DNA of 36,295 bases, from contig JBOIEQ010000028.1 of NCBI GenBank assembly GCA_050741255.1, positions 1 through 36,295 on the forward strand, in the 5' to 3' direction. Positions 1-7,562 of the stretch are shown piece by piece (position 1 is the stretch's first letter; each line of letters opens with the position of its first letter). The translations under genes were made by a program, and so were the position numbers. The notes beneath the pieces are model-generated. The model saw only the letters and a program-made list of their open reading frames with translations, had not been told where the DNA came from and ran no database searches. The stretch comes from CAZXNF01 sp050741255 (lineage in GTDB: Bacteria; Pseudomonadota; Gammaproteobacteria; Burkholderiales; SG8-41).

Positions 1-468
1 CCGCCAGCACCTGCTGCTGCGCCCACCGCGGCGCCGCCCGTGTTGGTGGCCGCGCCTTCGGCGCCCACAGCCCCCCCGACCCAGGTCACCCTCGATCCGA
101 ACGAGAGCCGTGCGTACGAGTCCGCCCAGAGCCAGCGCCGCATCGGCAACTACCAGGGCGCCATCTTCGCGTTCCAGAACTTTCTCAAGCAGTATCCGAA
201 GAGCACGCTCGCGCCGCGCGCCCAGTACTGGATCGGCGACTCCTACTTCAACCTGCGCGATTATCGCAACGCGATCACCTCGCAGCAGGCGTTGGTCAAG
301 GCCTGGCCCGACAGCCCGTCGGTGCCCGACGCCATGCTCAACATCGCGAGTTCGCAGGCGGAACTGGGCGAATCGGCGGTGGCACGCCGCACGATGGAAG
401 AGATCGTCGGCAAGTATCCGGCGAGCGACGCGGCGGAGAAGGCGAAGCGGCGGCTGACCGCAAAGTGA
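1..468 (+). CDS. cpoB: Cell division coordinator CpoB (YbgF), C-terminal part
   Basis: This is a partial gene: the frame is open from base 1 and the N-terminus lies outside the window. The visible 155 residues begin with an Ala/Pro-rich linker (about residues 1-30). A TPR domain follows, with units starting near SRAYESAQ, the LAPRAQYWIGDSYF stretch and SVPDAMLNIASSQ, as in the C-terminal domain of YbgF. CpoB is a periplasmic partner of the Tol-Pal system; it coordinates outer-membrane constriction with peptidoglycan synthesis at division. The stop overlaps the GTG start of queC by four bases, the usual tol-pal-ybgF-queC order of proteobacteria, so tol-pal genes are expected just upstream. The family call is firm; the signal peptide and N-terminal coiled coil cannot be seen here. 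Confidence 0.88.
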   Translation, partial: PPAPAAAPTAAPPVLVAAPSAPTAPPTQVTLDPNESRAYESAQSQRRIGNYQGAIFAFQNFLKQYPKSTLAPRAQYWIGDSYFNLRDYRNAITSQQALVKAWPDSPSVPDAMLNIASSQAELGESAVARRTMEEIVGKYPASDAAEKAKRRLTAK

Positions 469-1139
469 AGCCCGCGGTCGTCCTGCTCTCCGGCGGCCTG
501 GATTCCGCGACCGTTCTCGCGCTGGCGCGCGAACAGGGCCACGACTGCCACACGCTCGCCGTGGACTACGGCCAGCGCCACCGCTCGGAACTCGCCGCTG
601 CTGCGCGGGTGTCCAAAGCGCTCGGTGCGCGCGAGCACCGTGTCGTGCCGCTCGATCTCACGGTGTTCGGGGGTTCGGCGCTCACCGACGCCGCCATCGC
701 CGTGCCGACCGGCGGGGTCCAGGTTGACGCGATTCCCGTCACCTACGTGCCGGCGCGCAACACGATCTTCCTGTCGCTCGCGCTTGCGTACGCGGAAGTG
801 GTCGGCGCCAGCGACATTTTCTTCGGCGCCAATGCCGTCGACTACTCGGGCTACCCGGACTGCCGCCCGCAGTACATGCGCGCGTTCGAGACCGTCGCCA
901 ATCTCGCGACCAAGGCCGCCGTGGAAGGTCGCCCCCTCACGCTGCACACCCCGCTCATCGCGCTCACCAAGGCCGACATCGTGCGGGAAGGCACGCGCCT
1001 GGGCGTCGACTATTCGCTCACGGTTTCCTGCTATCAGGCCACCGACGACGGCCGCGCGTGCGGCGTGTGCGACTCCTGCCGCCTGCGCAAGGGGGGCTTC
1101 GCCGCCGCCGGCGTTCCCGACCCCACGCGCTACGCCTGA
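465..1139 (+). CDS. queC: 7-cyano-7-deazaguanine synthase QueC
   Basis: QueC is the ATP-dependent ligase that converts 7-carboxy-7-deazaguanine to preQ0 in queuosine tRNA modification, in the cytoplasm. The 224-aa length fits the family. The PP-loop motif SGGLDS is at residues 9-14. Four zinc-binding cysteines are at 189, 199, 202 and 205 (SCYQATDDGRACGVCDSC region). The GTG start at 465 overlaps the cpoB stop (GTGA), so translation is probably coupled. No closer ATG would keep the beta strand before the PP loop. queE is not between cpoB and queC here, unlike in many relatives. Identification is strong. Confidence 0.95.
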   Translation: MKPAVVLLSGGLDSATVLALAREQGHDCHTLAVDYGQRHRSELAAAARVSKALGAREHRVVPLDLTVFGGSALTDAAIAVPTGGVQVDAIPVTYVPARNTIFLSLALAYAEVVGASDIFFGANAVDYSGYPDCRPQYMRAFETVANLATKAAVEGRPLTLHTPLIALTKADIVREGTRLGVDYSLTVSCYQATDDGRACGVCDSCRLRKGGFAAAGVPDPTRYA

Positions 1140-1148
1140 TTCTTCTTC

Positions 1149-1229
1149 CGTCATTCCGGCGCAGGCCGGAATCCAGTGAAGACACGCTTCAAAGCAGTTT
1201 CTGGATACCGGCCTTCGCCGGTATGACGG
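1149..1229. repeat. Inverted pair of 28-bp hairpin repeats
   Basis: Copy 1 (1149-1176) and the inverted copy 2 (1201-1229) share the pattern cgtcatNcc..ggNatccag. Each copy is itself a short stem-loop. The copies differ at paired stem positions (attcc/ggaat against atacc/ggtat), so the stem is kept by compensating changes. The pair lies between queC and the YeeE-like gene. It could act as a terminator-like structure, but it has no T-run. Confidence 0.75.
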
Positions 1230-1265
1230 GGCATCGTTAACCGTCTCTCGGCGTACAATCACCCC

Positions 1266-2384
1266 ATGGAAGGCGGTCCCCACACCACGCAACTCGTTGC
1301 CGCGCTCGGCTTCGCGATCGCGTTCATCTTCGGCTACGTCGGCAACAAGACGAGCTTCTGCACCCTGGGCGCGGTGTCCGACGTCGTGAACATGGGCGAC
1401 TGGCGGCGCATGCGGATGTGGCTGGTCGCGATCGCGGTGGCGATCCTCGGCGCGAACGGGCTGGCGCTCGCGGGTCTCGTCGACCTGTCGAAGTCCTTCT
1501 ACACGGGCCCCAACTTCACCTGGCTGTCGTTCATCGTCGGCGGACTGCTGTTCGGCGTCGGCATGACGCTCGCCTCCGGCTGCGGTTCCAAGACGCTGAT
1601 CCGCATCGGCGGCGGCAATCTCAAGTCGGTGGTGGTGGCCGTGTTCCTCGCCATCGCCGCGTACATGACGCTGAAGGGGCTGTTCGCGCAGTGGCGCGTG
1701 ACGCTGCTCGCGCCCGTCGCGATCAACTTCGAGGCCTGGGGCCTCAAGGGGCAGGACCTGCCCACGCTGTTCGCCGCCGTGGCGGGCGACCGCCGGACCT
1801 GGCAACTCGCGATCGCGCTGGCGCTGGGCGGCGCGTTGCTGGCCTTTGCGTTCAAGGACCGCGGGTTCCGGGAAAGCCGTGACTACATTCTGGGCGGCGT
1901 GGTCGTCGGCCTGCTCGTTGCTGCCGGCTGGTATGTCACCGGCCACCTCGGCTACCGGGAAAACCCCGAGACCCTGGACATGGCCTTCTTCGGCACCAAT
2001 TCGCGCCAGGCCGAATCGCTGACCTTCGTCGCGCCCTTCGCCTACGCGCTGGAACTGCTGATGCTGTGGTCCGACAAGTCGCTGGGCGTCAGCTTCGGCG
2101 TCGCCGCGGTGGCCGGCGTCATCGCCGGTTCACTGGCGTATGCGCTGGTGTCGCGCACGTTCCGCTGGGAGAGCTTCACCTCCGCCGCCGACATGGGCCG
2201 CCACATGCTGGGCGGCGCCCTGATGGGCTTCGGCGGCGTCACCGCGCTGGGCTGCACGGTCGGGCAGGGCATCAGCGGGTTCTCCACGCTCGCGCTGGGC
2301 TCGATCCTGACCTTTTTCGCCCTGGTCGCGGGCGCCGTCGCGACGATGAAGTTCGAATACTGGCGGATGCTGCGGGAAGCCTGA
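1266..2384 (+). CDS. YeeE/YedE family (TsuA-like) thiosulfate/sulfur-compound transporter
   Basis: This is a 372-aa polytopic inner-membrane protein of the YeeE/YedE (sulf_transp) family, whose TsuA member imports thiosulfate. It has the two internally related halves of the family. Each half carries a conserved cysteine in a Gly-rich turn: SGCGSK with Cys106 and GCTVGQG with Cys330. A further Cys32 sits in TSFCTLG. In TsuA such cysteines line the path that passes thiosulfate. A TACAAT hexamer 6 bases before the ATG could be a -10 box for a very short or leaderless mRNA; no convincing Shine-Dalgarno is seen. There is no TusA-like partner next to it. The family is certain; the exact sulfur substrate is inferred. 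Confidence 0.85.
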   Translation: MEGGPHTTQLVAALGFAIAFIFGYVGNKTSFCTLGAVSDVVNMGDWRRMRMWLVAIAVAILGANGLALAGLVDLSKSFYTGPNFTWLSFIVGGLLFGVGMTLASGCGSKTLIRIGGGNLKSVVVAVFLAIAAYMTLKGLFAQWRVTLLAPVAINFEAWGLKGQDLPTLFAAVAGDRRTWQLAIALALGGALLAFAFKDRGFRESRDYILGGVVVGLLVAAGWYVTGHLGYRENPETLDMAFFGTNSRQAESLTFVAPFAYALELLMLWSDKSLGVSFGVAAVAGVIAGSLAYALVSRTFRWESFTSAADMGRHMLGGALMGFGGVTALGCTVGQGISGFSTLALGSILTFFALVAGAVATMKFEYWRMLREA

Positions 2385-2400
2385 GCGCCGTCACGAGGGC

Positions 2401-2476
2401 CGTCTTCCCGGCGCAGGCCGGGATCCAGCGTCATGGTTCCGTCAGAACCGTCAACCCCGCGCAGGCGGGGATCCAC
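2401..2476. repeat. Two hairpin repeats in direct orientation
   Basis: Copies at about 2401-2428 (cgtcttcccggcgcaggccg onward) and 2449-2476 (ccccgcgcaggcggggatcc core) belong to the same family as the 1149-1229 pair. Here they lie in the same orientation. They occupy the gap between the transporter gene and the tRNA promoter. Confidence 0.65.
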
Positions 2477-2491
2477 AACCCACCCCGAGAT

Positions 2492-2520
2492 TTGCCCTGC
2501 CCCGCGCGCCCCGGTAGAAT
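2492..2520 (+). promoter_or_regulatory. Sigma-70 promoter of tRNA-Lys
   Basis: TTGCCC (2492-2497) and TAGAAT (2515-2520) are separated by 17 bases. The -10 box ends 16 bases before the first tRNA base, leaving room for a short 5' leader removed by RNase P. Confidence 0.65.
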
Positions 2521-2536
2521 TCGCGGCTTTTCCAAA

Positions 2537-2612
2537 GGGGGGTTAGCTCAGCTGGTAGAGCAGCGGACTTTTAATCCGTTGGTCGCGAGTTCGATCCTCG
2601 CACCCCCTACCA
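2537..2612 (+). tRNA. tRNA-Lys (anticodon UUU)
   Basis: The 76-nt cloverleaf folds completely. The acceptor is ggggggt/accccct (with a G1:U72 wobble), followed by U8-A9, a D-arm with AGCTGGTA, the anticodon stem cggac/atccg-type with loop CTTTTAA, a five-base variable loop, the T-arm gcgag-TTCGATC-ctcgc, discriminator A and an encoded CCA at 2610-2612. The anticodon TTT reads Lys codons AAA/AAG. The gene is monocistronic, with a promoter upstream and a terminator downstream. Confidence 0.97.
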
Positions 2613-2620
2613 GATCCAAA

Positions 2621-2655
2621 AAAAGGGCCGGTCTCTGACCGGCCCTTTTTCTTTT
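2621..2655 (+). terminator. Rho-independent terminator after tRNA-Lys
   Basis: A 10-bp perfect stem (agggccggtc / gaccggccct) with a TCT loop is followed by ttttctttt. It starts about nine bases after the tRNA CCA end. Confidence 0.92.
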
Positions 2656-2708
2656 GGCGTGTGCGGATCGGTGGTCAGGTGTCCTGCATGGCGAAATGAT
2701 TTCGATCA

Positions 2709-2736
2709 TAATGAATCNNNNNNNNNNTAATGAATC
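2709..2736. other. Assembly gap of 10 N flanked by identical 9-mers
   Basis: Ten N occupy 2718-2727. The nine bases to the left (2709-2717) and the nine to the right (2728-2736) are identical: taatgaatc. The gap may therefore be a short unmerged contig overlap rather than missing sequence, and its length is probably arbitrary. The order of genes across this point is less certain than elsewhere. Confidence 0.9.
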
Positions 2737-2866
2737 GCCGTTAAAAAAACAGTGGTCAACGTAAGCTGCCAAAGCGCTGTGTGCGGGTGAAGGGGGCTCG
2801 GGATCGGGCGCGTGCGTCCGGTCGGTATCCATGCAGGCATCGATTACGCGCAGGGGCAGAGAACAC

Positions 2867-3844
2867 ATGAAGCGGCATTCGGGATTGGCATTGCAGTGGT
2901 TGGTGGCGGGATTGGGCGTGATGATCTGTTCGCCCGGTTACGCCCAGAACTATCCGACCAAGTCCGTCCGGCTGGTCGTGCCCTTTGCGCCGGGCGGTTC
3001 GACCGATACGCCGTGGCGGATCGTGGCGCCGCGCCTGGCGGAAGAGCTCGGCCAGCAGGTCGTGATCGACAACCGTCCCGCGGCGGGCAGCACCGTCGGC
3101 GCCGCGATCGTCGCCAAGTCGCCCGCCGACGGCTACACGCTGCTGGGCACCTCGGTGTCGCACGTCATCAGCGGCGCGCTGTACCGGGATCTGCCGTACG
3201 ATGCGCTGAACGATTTTGTTTCCATCGGCCAGATCGCGGATACCTCGCAGGTACTGGTGGTGCATCCGGCGCTGCCTGTCAAAACCGTCGCGCAACTGAT
3301 CGCGCTCGCGAAAGCCAAACCGGGCGCCATCGACTACGCGACGTCCGGCTCCGGCACGTCGCAACACCTGTCCTACGTGCTGTTCACGTCGCTCGCCGGC
3401 ATCGACATGACCCACGTGCCTTACAAGGGCTCTTCCCAGCAGATTCCGGACCTGATCGCGGGCCGGGTGCCGACCGCGTTCGTCGGCGTGTCCGTGGTGC
3501 TCCCGCACGTGACGTCGAATCGCCTGCGCGCGCTGGGGTCGGGCGGCAGCCGGCGCTCGCCGTTCATGCCCGACGTGCCCACCATCGATGAGTCGGGCCT
3601 GAAGGGCTACAAATCCAACATCCCGGCCGGCATGCTGGCGCCCAGGGGCCTGCCGCCCGAGGTCATGCAACGGCTGGAGGCCGACCTCAAAAAAGTCATG
3701 AGCCGTCCCGACGTGCAGAAGGGCATCACCGCGTCGGGCAACGAACCGATCTTCGATACCGGCGCAAACTTCAACGCGATGCTGAAAGCGGAGTCGGCGA
3801 AGTGGGGCAAGCTGATCCGGGATCTCAACATCCGGGTCGAATGA
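2867..3844 (+). CDS. Bug/TctC-family periplasmic binding protein 1
   Basis: This 325-aa secreted receptor belongs to the Bug family of tripartite tricarboxylate transporters. These proteins bind small carboxylates, amides or amino acids in the periplasm. The signal peptide is residues 1-26 (cleavage near GYA/Q). The family start YPTKSVRLVVPFAPGG follows at 29-44, and DNRPAAGSTVGA and the VPYKGSSQQ loop are both present. I chose the ATG at 2867 because aggggcag precedes it and the signal peptide begins there; an upstream in-frame ATG at 2831 adds 12 unlikely residues. An SDR gene begins about 25 bases after the stop, so the two are probably cotranscribed. There is no TctA/TctB nearby. The ligand cannot be predicted. 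Confidence 0.93.
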   Translation: MKRHSGLALQWLVAGLGVMICSPGYAQNYPTKSVRLVVPFAPGGSTDTPWRIVAPRLAEELGQQVVIDNRPAAGSTVGAAIVAKSPADGYTLLGTSVSHVISGALYRDLPYDALNDFVSIGQIADTSQVLVVHPALPVKTVAQLIALAKAKPGAIDYATSGSGTSQHLSYVLFTSLAGIDMTHVPYKGSSQQIPDLIAGRVPTAFVGVSVVLPHVTSNRLRALGSGGSRRSPFMPDVPTIDESGLKGYKSNIPAGMLAPRGLPPEVMQRLEADLKKVMSRPDVQKGITASGNEPIFDTGANFNAMLKAESAKWGKLIRDLNIRVE

Positions 3845-3868
3845 ACGCGTTGCGCGCAGGTGCGGGCG

Positions 3869-4618
3869 GTGGGTAAGCGGCTCGAGGGCAAGGCCGCCCT
3901 GATCACGGGCGGCAATACGGGGATCGGCCGCGCCGTCGCCCTCGCCTTCGCGGCGGAAGGCGCGGACGTGGCCATCGGCTGGATCGCGCAGGCGGACGCC
4001 GCCGAGCGCCTCGTGCAGGAACTACGGGCCGCGGGCCGCCGGGCGCAGGCCTACCAAGCGGACGTCACCGATGAGCGCGCCGTGGTCGACCTGATGCGGA
4101 CCGTCGTCTCGGCGTTCGGACGCATCGACGTGCTGGTCAACAACGCGGGCATCCAGCGCGCGCAGCCGCTGACCGAGATGAGCGCGGCCGACTGGGACGC
4201 CATGATGGCGGTGCACCTGCGCGGCACCTTTCTCTGCACCCGCGAGGCGGCGAAACACATGATCCCGCGCCAGCAGGGCAGCATCATCAACGTGTGTTCG
4301 CAACTGGGCTACATCGGCCGTGCGAACTACGCGGCGTATTCCGCCGCGAAGGGCGGCGTCATCGCCTTCACCCGGGCGGTGGCCAAAGAACTCGCACCGC
4401 ACGGCGTGCTGGTCAACGGCGTCTCCCCGGGGCTCATCGACACCGGCTTCGATCCGCTGACGGACGCGGCGAAAGCACAGCACGCCGCCGCCCTGCCGCT
4501 CGGCCGGCTGGGGCTTACGGCAGACGTCACGTCCTCGTTCGTGTTCCTGGCGTCCGACGAAGCACGGTATTTCTGCGGCCAGATCCTGCACCCCAATGGC
4601 GGGGAAATCATGCCTTAG
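3869..4618 (+). CDS. Short-chain dehydrogenase/reductase (FabG-like)
   Basis: This cytoplasmic NAD(P)-dependent oxidoreductase of the classical SDR type has about 249 aa. The cofactor motif TGGNTGIG is at 13-20, NNAG at 91-94, and the catalytic triad is Ser144, Tyr157 and Lys161 (YSAAK). The C-terminus ends with the FLASDEARYFCGQILHPNGG pattern of FabG/glucose-1-dehydrogenase-like members. There is no ATG start. The GTG at 3869 puts the Rossmann strand at the usual place and has AGGTG seven bases upstream; the in-frame GTG at 3860 would add three residues. It sits between two Bug genes, which suggests it oxidises or reduces a hydroxy or keto acid taken up through them. The substrate is unknown. 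Confidence 0.9.
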   Translation: MGKRLEGKAALITGGNTGIGRAVALAFAAEGADVAIGWIAQADAAERLVQELRAAGRRAQAYQADVTDERAVVDLMRTVVSAFGRIDVLVNNAGIQRAQPLTEMSAADWDAMMAVHLRGTFLCTREAAKHMIPRQQGSIINVCSQLGYIGRANYAAYSAAKGGVIAFTRAVAKELAPHGVLVNGVSPGLIDTGFDPLTDAAKAQHAAALPLGRLGLTADVTSSFVFLASDEARYFCGQILHPNGGEIMP

Positions 4619-4705
4619 GGTTGTTCTTGCTTCTCCTCCCGCGCAAGGCGTATCGTGACGCCGCGTCACGTGCCGGTCGCTCGCGTTACCTTGGAGGAGG
4701 AACGA

Positions 4706-5689
4706 ATGAGATCGAAGCTTGCGGTGTGCCTCTGCGTTTTTCCGGGCGCCATGCTCGCCGTGCTCCCCGCGCAGGCGGCGCAGAGAACGCCCACGGACGA
4801 ACCTTATCCGGCCCGGCCGATCCGGCTGCTCGTGCCGCAGGCGGCCGGCGGCAGCAACGACATCATGGCGCGCTACGTCGCGCATGCCCTCACGGAGCGG
4901 CTCGGCCGGCAGGTGGTGGTGGACAATCGCCCGGGCGCGGACGGCATTATCGGCACCGACATGGTCGCGCGCGCGGCGCCCGACGGCTACACCCTGCTGA
5001 TGGCGTCCGCCGCGTTCACCATGAACCCGGCGGTGCGCAAGCTGCCCTACGATCCGATCAAGGGTTTCGACTGGGTGGCGATGCTCGGCGCGGGGCCCAC
5101 CGTGCTCGCCGTCGGGCCGTCGCTGCCGGTCAACTCGGTGAAGGAAGTGGTGGCGCTGGCGAAGGCGAAGCCGGGCCAGTTCACCATGGCGAGTGCCGGC
5201 GGTTTCCAGCACTTCGCCTCCGCGCTGTTCCGCAGCCAGTCGGGCACCGACCTCACCATCCTGCTCTACAAGGGCGGTCTGCCGGCGATGATCGATGTGA
5301 TGGGCGGCCAGTCACACATGACGCTCGGCTCCATCGTGCAGTCGCTGCCGTTCATCCGGTCGGGAAAACTGAAACCGCTCGCGACCGGCGGCCTGAAGCG
5401 CGCTTCCACCCTGCCGGATCTGCCGACCATCGCCGAGTCCGGCGTGGCGGGCTATGACGCCAACAACTGGTGGGCCATTGCGACGCCGATGGGCACGCCG
5501 AAAGCGGTCGTGCTGAGGCTCAACACCGAAATCGGGAATTACCTGAACCTGCCCGAGACGCAGAAGCGCTTCACGGCCGAAGGTGCGGAAGTGGACATCC
5601 GGACGCCGGACGAACTGCGCCGGATGATCCCGGTGGACATGGAGAAATGGGCGAAAGTGGCGCGGGAGGCGGGGATGAAAGGGGAGTAA
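4706..5689 (+). CDS. Bug/TctC-family periplasmic binding protein 2
   Basis: This is a 327-aa secreted solute receptor. The start at 4706 is fixed by a strong Shine-Dalgarno (ggaggaggaa) and by the signal peptide, residues 1-24 (cleavage near AQA/A). The mature N-terminus carries an extra 7-8 residue tail before YPARPIRLLVPQAAGGSND. The DNRPGADGIIGTD and LYKGGLPAMIDVMGGQ regions match the family; the latter has LYKGG where most paralogues here have PYKG, so the ligand probably differs. It lies 87 bases after the SDR gene and is followed immediately by the inverted-repeat element at 5689. Confidence 0.93.
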   Translation: MRSKLAVCLCVFPGAMLAVLPAQAAQRTPTDEPYPARPIRLLVPQAAGGSNDIMARYVAHALTERLGRQVVVDNRPGADGIIGTDMVARAAPDGYTLLMASAAFTMNPAVRKLPYDPIKGFDWVAMLGAGPTVLAVGPSLPVNSVKEVVALAKAKPGQFTMASAGGFQHFASALFRSQSGTDLTILLYKGGLPAMIDVMGGQSHMTLGSIVQSLPFIRSGKLKPLATGGLKRASTLPDLPTIAESGVAGYDANNWWAIATPMGTPKAVVLRLNTEIGNYLNLPETQKRFTAEGAEVDIRTPDELRRMIPVDMEKWAKVAREAGMKGE

Positions 5690-5986
5690 GAGCGCCTAAC
5701 AGGATGAAACGCGCGATGCGCTGTCACGAGTTTGGCTCAGGGCTAGGCATCTGCCGCCGGCCGTATGGGGTATACGGTCAAGGCAGATAACAACGCCATG
5801 GGCCAAACTCGTGCCAGCCCCTGGATAGCTCGTTGATATTTCGAGGCATTCGCCTGGGTTGCGACCAGAATCGCCGCTGACTTTGTCGGCCTCAAGGGGC
5901 AGTATTGGCATACAGCCCCCATCGGCCTTCGCGTCATCAACAATTCTGGTCGCAACGCACACGTGTTTCATTCTGTTAGGCGCTCT
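5689..5986. repeat. 298-bp non-coding element with 25-bp terminal inverted repeats (attC-like or MITE-like)
   Basis: The ends 5689-5713 and 5962-5986 are inverted repeats matching at 23 of 25 positions. They contain gcctaac on the left and gttaggc on the right, which fit the RYYYAAC and GTTRRRY ends of integron attC sites. Inside are two further nested hairpins. One pairs 5725-5736 with 5802-5813 (cacgagtttggc), with inner stems 5749-5755/5782-5788 and 5761-5766/5772-5777. The other is a perfect 14-bp stem, 5858-5871 with 5943-5956 (gttgcgaccagaat). The size is about twice that of normal attC sites, and no integrase or convincing ORF is seen. It begins at the last base of the Bug stop codon. 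A MITE is the main alternative; no target-site duplication was found. Confidence 0.7.
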
Positions 5987-6106
5987 AAGCTGAGGCAACC
6001 CCGCAGTTGCGTGCCTTGTCGAGCCTCTGTTTTTCGCTGCCGGATAAAGGAACCCGGGACAGGCTTTATTCAATACACTGGGAACCCATCACCCCGGAAC
6101 CTGCCT

Positions 6107-6331
6107 ATGAAGCCTGCCAAAAAAAGTTTTGATCCCCGCATTATCATCGCGGCGGCCAAAGAGAGCCGGGTCAAAGCCGTGGACCTGCGAAAAGCCATCA
6201 AGCGCGCCGAGGATCTCGGACTGAAGGCGGTGGTTCAGGAATTACAGGCCTATCTGGATGGGATCGCCTCCGAAGTCCGGAAGGCCAAGCGTCTGGCAGC
6301 GTCCTCCGCGCCCTCCGCGCCCTCTGTCTAG
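6107..6331 (+). CDS. Small hypothetical protein, 74 aa
   Basis: I do not recognise the family. The product is short, basic and predicted helical (residues about 14-62, rich in Ala, Lys, Arg and Glu), with no signal peptide or membrane segment. The last ten residues (ASSAPSAPSV) are encoded by a ccctccgcg-type direct repeat, so the C-terminus may derive from repeat DNA. The ATG at 6107 was chosen because the 48 upstream codons run into the inverted-repeat element and look non-coding. The Shine-Dalgarno is weak (ggaac). It stands alone between the 298-bp element and a Bug pseudogene tail, so it may be a genuine orphan or spurious. Confidence 0.4.
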   Translation: MKPAKKSFDPRIIIAAAKESRVKAVDLRKAIKRAEDLGLKAVVQELQAYLDGIASEVRKAKRLAASSAPSAPSV

Positions 6332-6360
6332 ACAGGTCAGCGCAAGGACGAAACCCCGGG

Positions 6361-6581
6361 TCACGGATCGAGCTTGATGCTGGCCTTGGCGACCACGCCT
6401 TTTCAGCGCTCGATCTCCATCGGCAGGAATCTGCTGACTCCTCGGGCGACAGCGTGAAGATGTCGGCGCCGAGTTCGATCAGCCGGTCGCGCAGTTCGGG
6501 TGCTGCGACCGCTTCCCGCACCCACTGGTTGTAGCGGTTCACGATCTCCGGCGGCGTGCCGGCCGGAGCGGCCGGTGACGG
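6361..6581 (-). pseudogene. C-terminal remnant of a Bug/TctC gene
   Basis: Directly after the stop of the intact minus-strand Bug gene, the minus strand encodes PAAPAGTPPEIVNRYNQW and continues to ELGADIFTLSPEES, the classic C-terminal third of a Bug protein. A -1 frameshift near 6430 moves the frame to RFLPMEIER. A TGA at 6403-6405 then stands where family members have Trp. The tail (VVAKASIKLDP, stop at 6361-6363) is intact beyond that. At least one frameshift and one nonsense change are therefore visible, and the first two-thirds are missing. It is probably the leftover of a tandem Bug duplicate after a deletion. Confidence 0.85.
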
Positions 6582-7562
6582 TCAGTCCGCCTTGGCGCCG
6601 GACGCGCGCACGATCTTGCCCCACTTCGTGGTTTCTTCGGCCAGGTAGGTGCCGAAGGCCTCGACCGTCGTCGTCGTGACCTCGGCGCCGAGCGTGGACA
6701 CGCGCTCGCGCGCCTCCGGCGCGTTCATGGCCTTCACGAAGTCGGCGTTGAGGCGGGTGATGACCGGCTTGGGCGTCGCCGAGGGTGCGACCACGCCCCA
6801 CCACTGTTTGGTATCGAAACCCTTGACCCCGGCTTCATCGAGCGTGGGCGTCTCCGGCAGCGCCGCGAACCGCTCCGGCGTGGTGACGGCGAGCGCGCGC
6901 AGCTTGCCGCCCTTGACGTTGGTCAGCGCGGAAGCAACCGAGACGAACGCAAAACTCGCCTGGCCGGCCAGCAGGTCGACCAGCGCGGGCGCCGCGCCCT
7001 TGTACGGGATGTGCACGAACTGGATGCGGGCCAGCGTGCGCAGCTGTTCGCCCGCGAGGTGGCCGGCGGAGCCGGTGCCGGGCGACGCAAAATTGAGGTC
7101 GTCGGGACGGGCCTTGGCGATGGCGATGAACTCCTTCACCGTGCGCGCCGGGAACGACGGGTGAACGACGAAGACCTGCGGTGCCTTGCCGAGCAGGACG
7201 ACCGGGGTGAAATCCCGGTTGACGTCGAACGGCAGTTTCGAGAACAGGCCCGGCGCGATGACGAACGCCGGTTCCACCACCAGCAGGGTGTAGCCGTCAG
7301 GCACGCTCTTGGCGACGATTTCGGTGGCGATCCGGCCATCTGCGCCAGTGCGGTTGTCCACGATCACCTGCTGGCCCCAGGCCTCCGTCAGGCGCGGCGA
7401 GGCGACGCGCGCCATGATGTCGCTCGCGCCGCCAACTGAAAAAGGCACGACGAGGCGGACTGAACGTGCCGGAAATCCGGCTGCGTCCTGGGCGGCGGCA
7501 TTGCCGGCGGGCAGGGCAACGGTGGCAACAACGATGAGGATGCGGGCGGCAGGTGTTTTCAT
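6582..7562 (-). CDS. Bug/TctC-family periplasmic binding protein 3
   Basis: This 326-aa exported receptor has its signal peptide at residues 1-24 (MKTPAARILIVVATVALP..., cleavage near AAA/Q). Then come FPARSVRLVVPFSVGG, DNRTGADGRIATE and the HIPYKGAAPALVDLLAG loop. The ATG at 7562 is the only start that gives a signal peptide; the frame stays open upstream to 7805 but that extension is Arg/Pro-rich and non-coding in character. The Shine-Dalgarno is poor. It is divergent from the nitroreductase gene across 231 bases, which probably contains both promoters. A broken Bug tail lies immediately downstream on the same strand. Confidence 0.92.
   Translation of the reverse strand: MKTPAARILIVVATVALPAGNAAAQDAAGFPARSVRLVVPFSVGGASDIMARVASPRLTEAWGQQVIVDNRTGADGRIATEIVAKSVPDGYTLLVVEPAFVIAPGLFSKLPFDVNRDFTPVVLLGKAPQVFVVHPSFPARTVKEFIAIAKARPDDLNFASPGTGSAGHLAGEQLRTLARIQFVHIPYKGAAPALVDLLAGQASFAFVSVASALTNVKGGKLRALAVTTPERFAALPETPTLDEAGVKGFDTKQWWGVVAPSATPKPVITRLNADFVKAMNAPEARERVSTLGAEVTTTTVEAFGTYLAEETTKWGKIVRASGAKAD

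Noticed and set aside
2696..2709. ATGAT-ttcg-ATCAT palindrome next to the N gap as a regulatory site
   Set aside because: It lies against an assembly gap, so its relation to the downstream Bug gene is uncertain and no promoter elements accompany it.
5689..5986. A normal integron attC site
   Set aside because: The ends fit the consensus, but 298 bp is far too long, cassettes and an integrase are absent, and the extra perfect stems are atypical; kept only as attC-like.
5696..6073. 125-codon minus-strand ORF across the inverted-repeat element
   Set aside because: Its codons follow the palindromic arms, there is no ribosome site, and no recognisable protein pattern appears.
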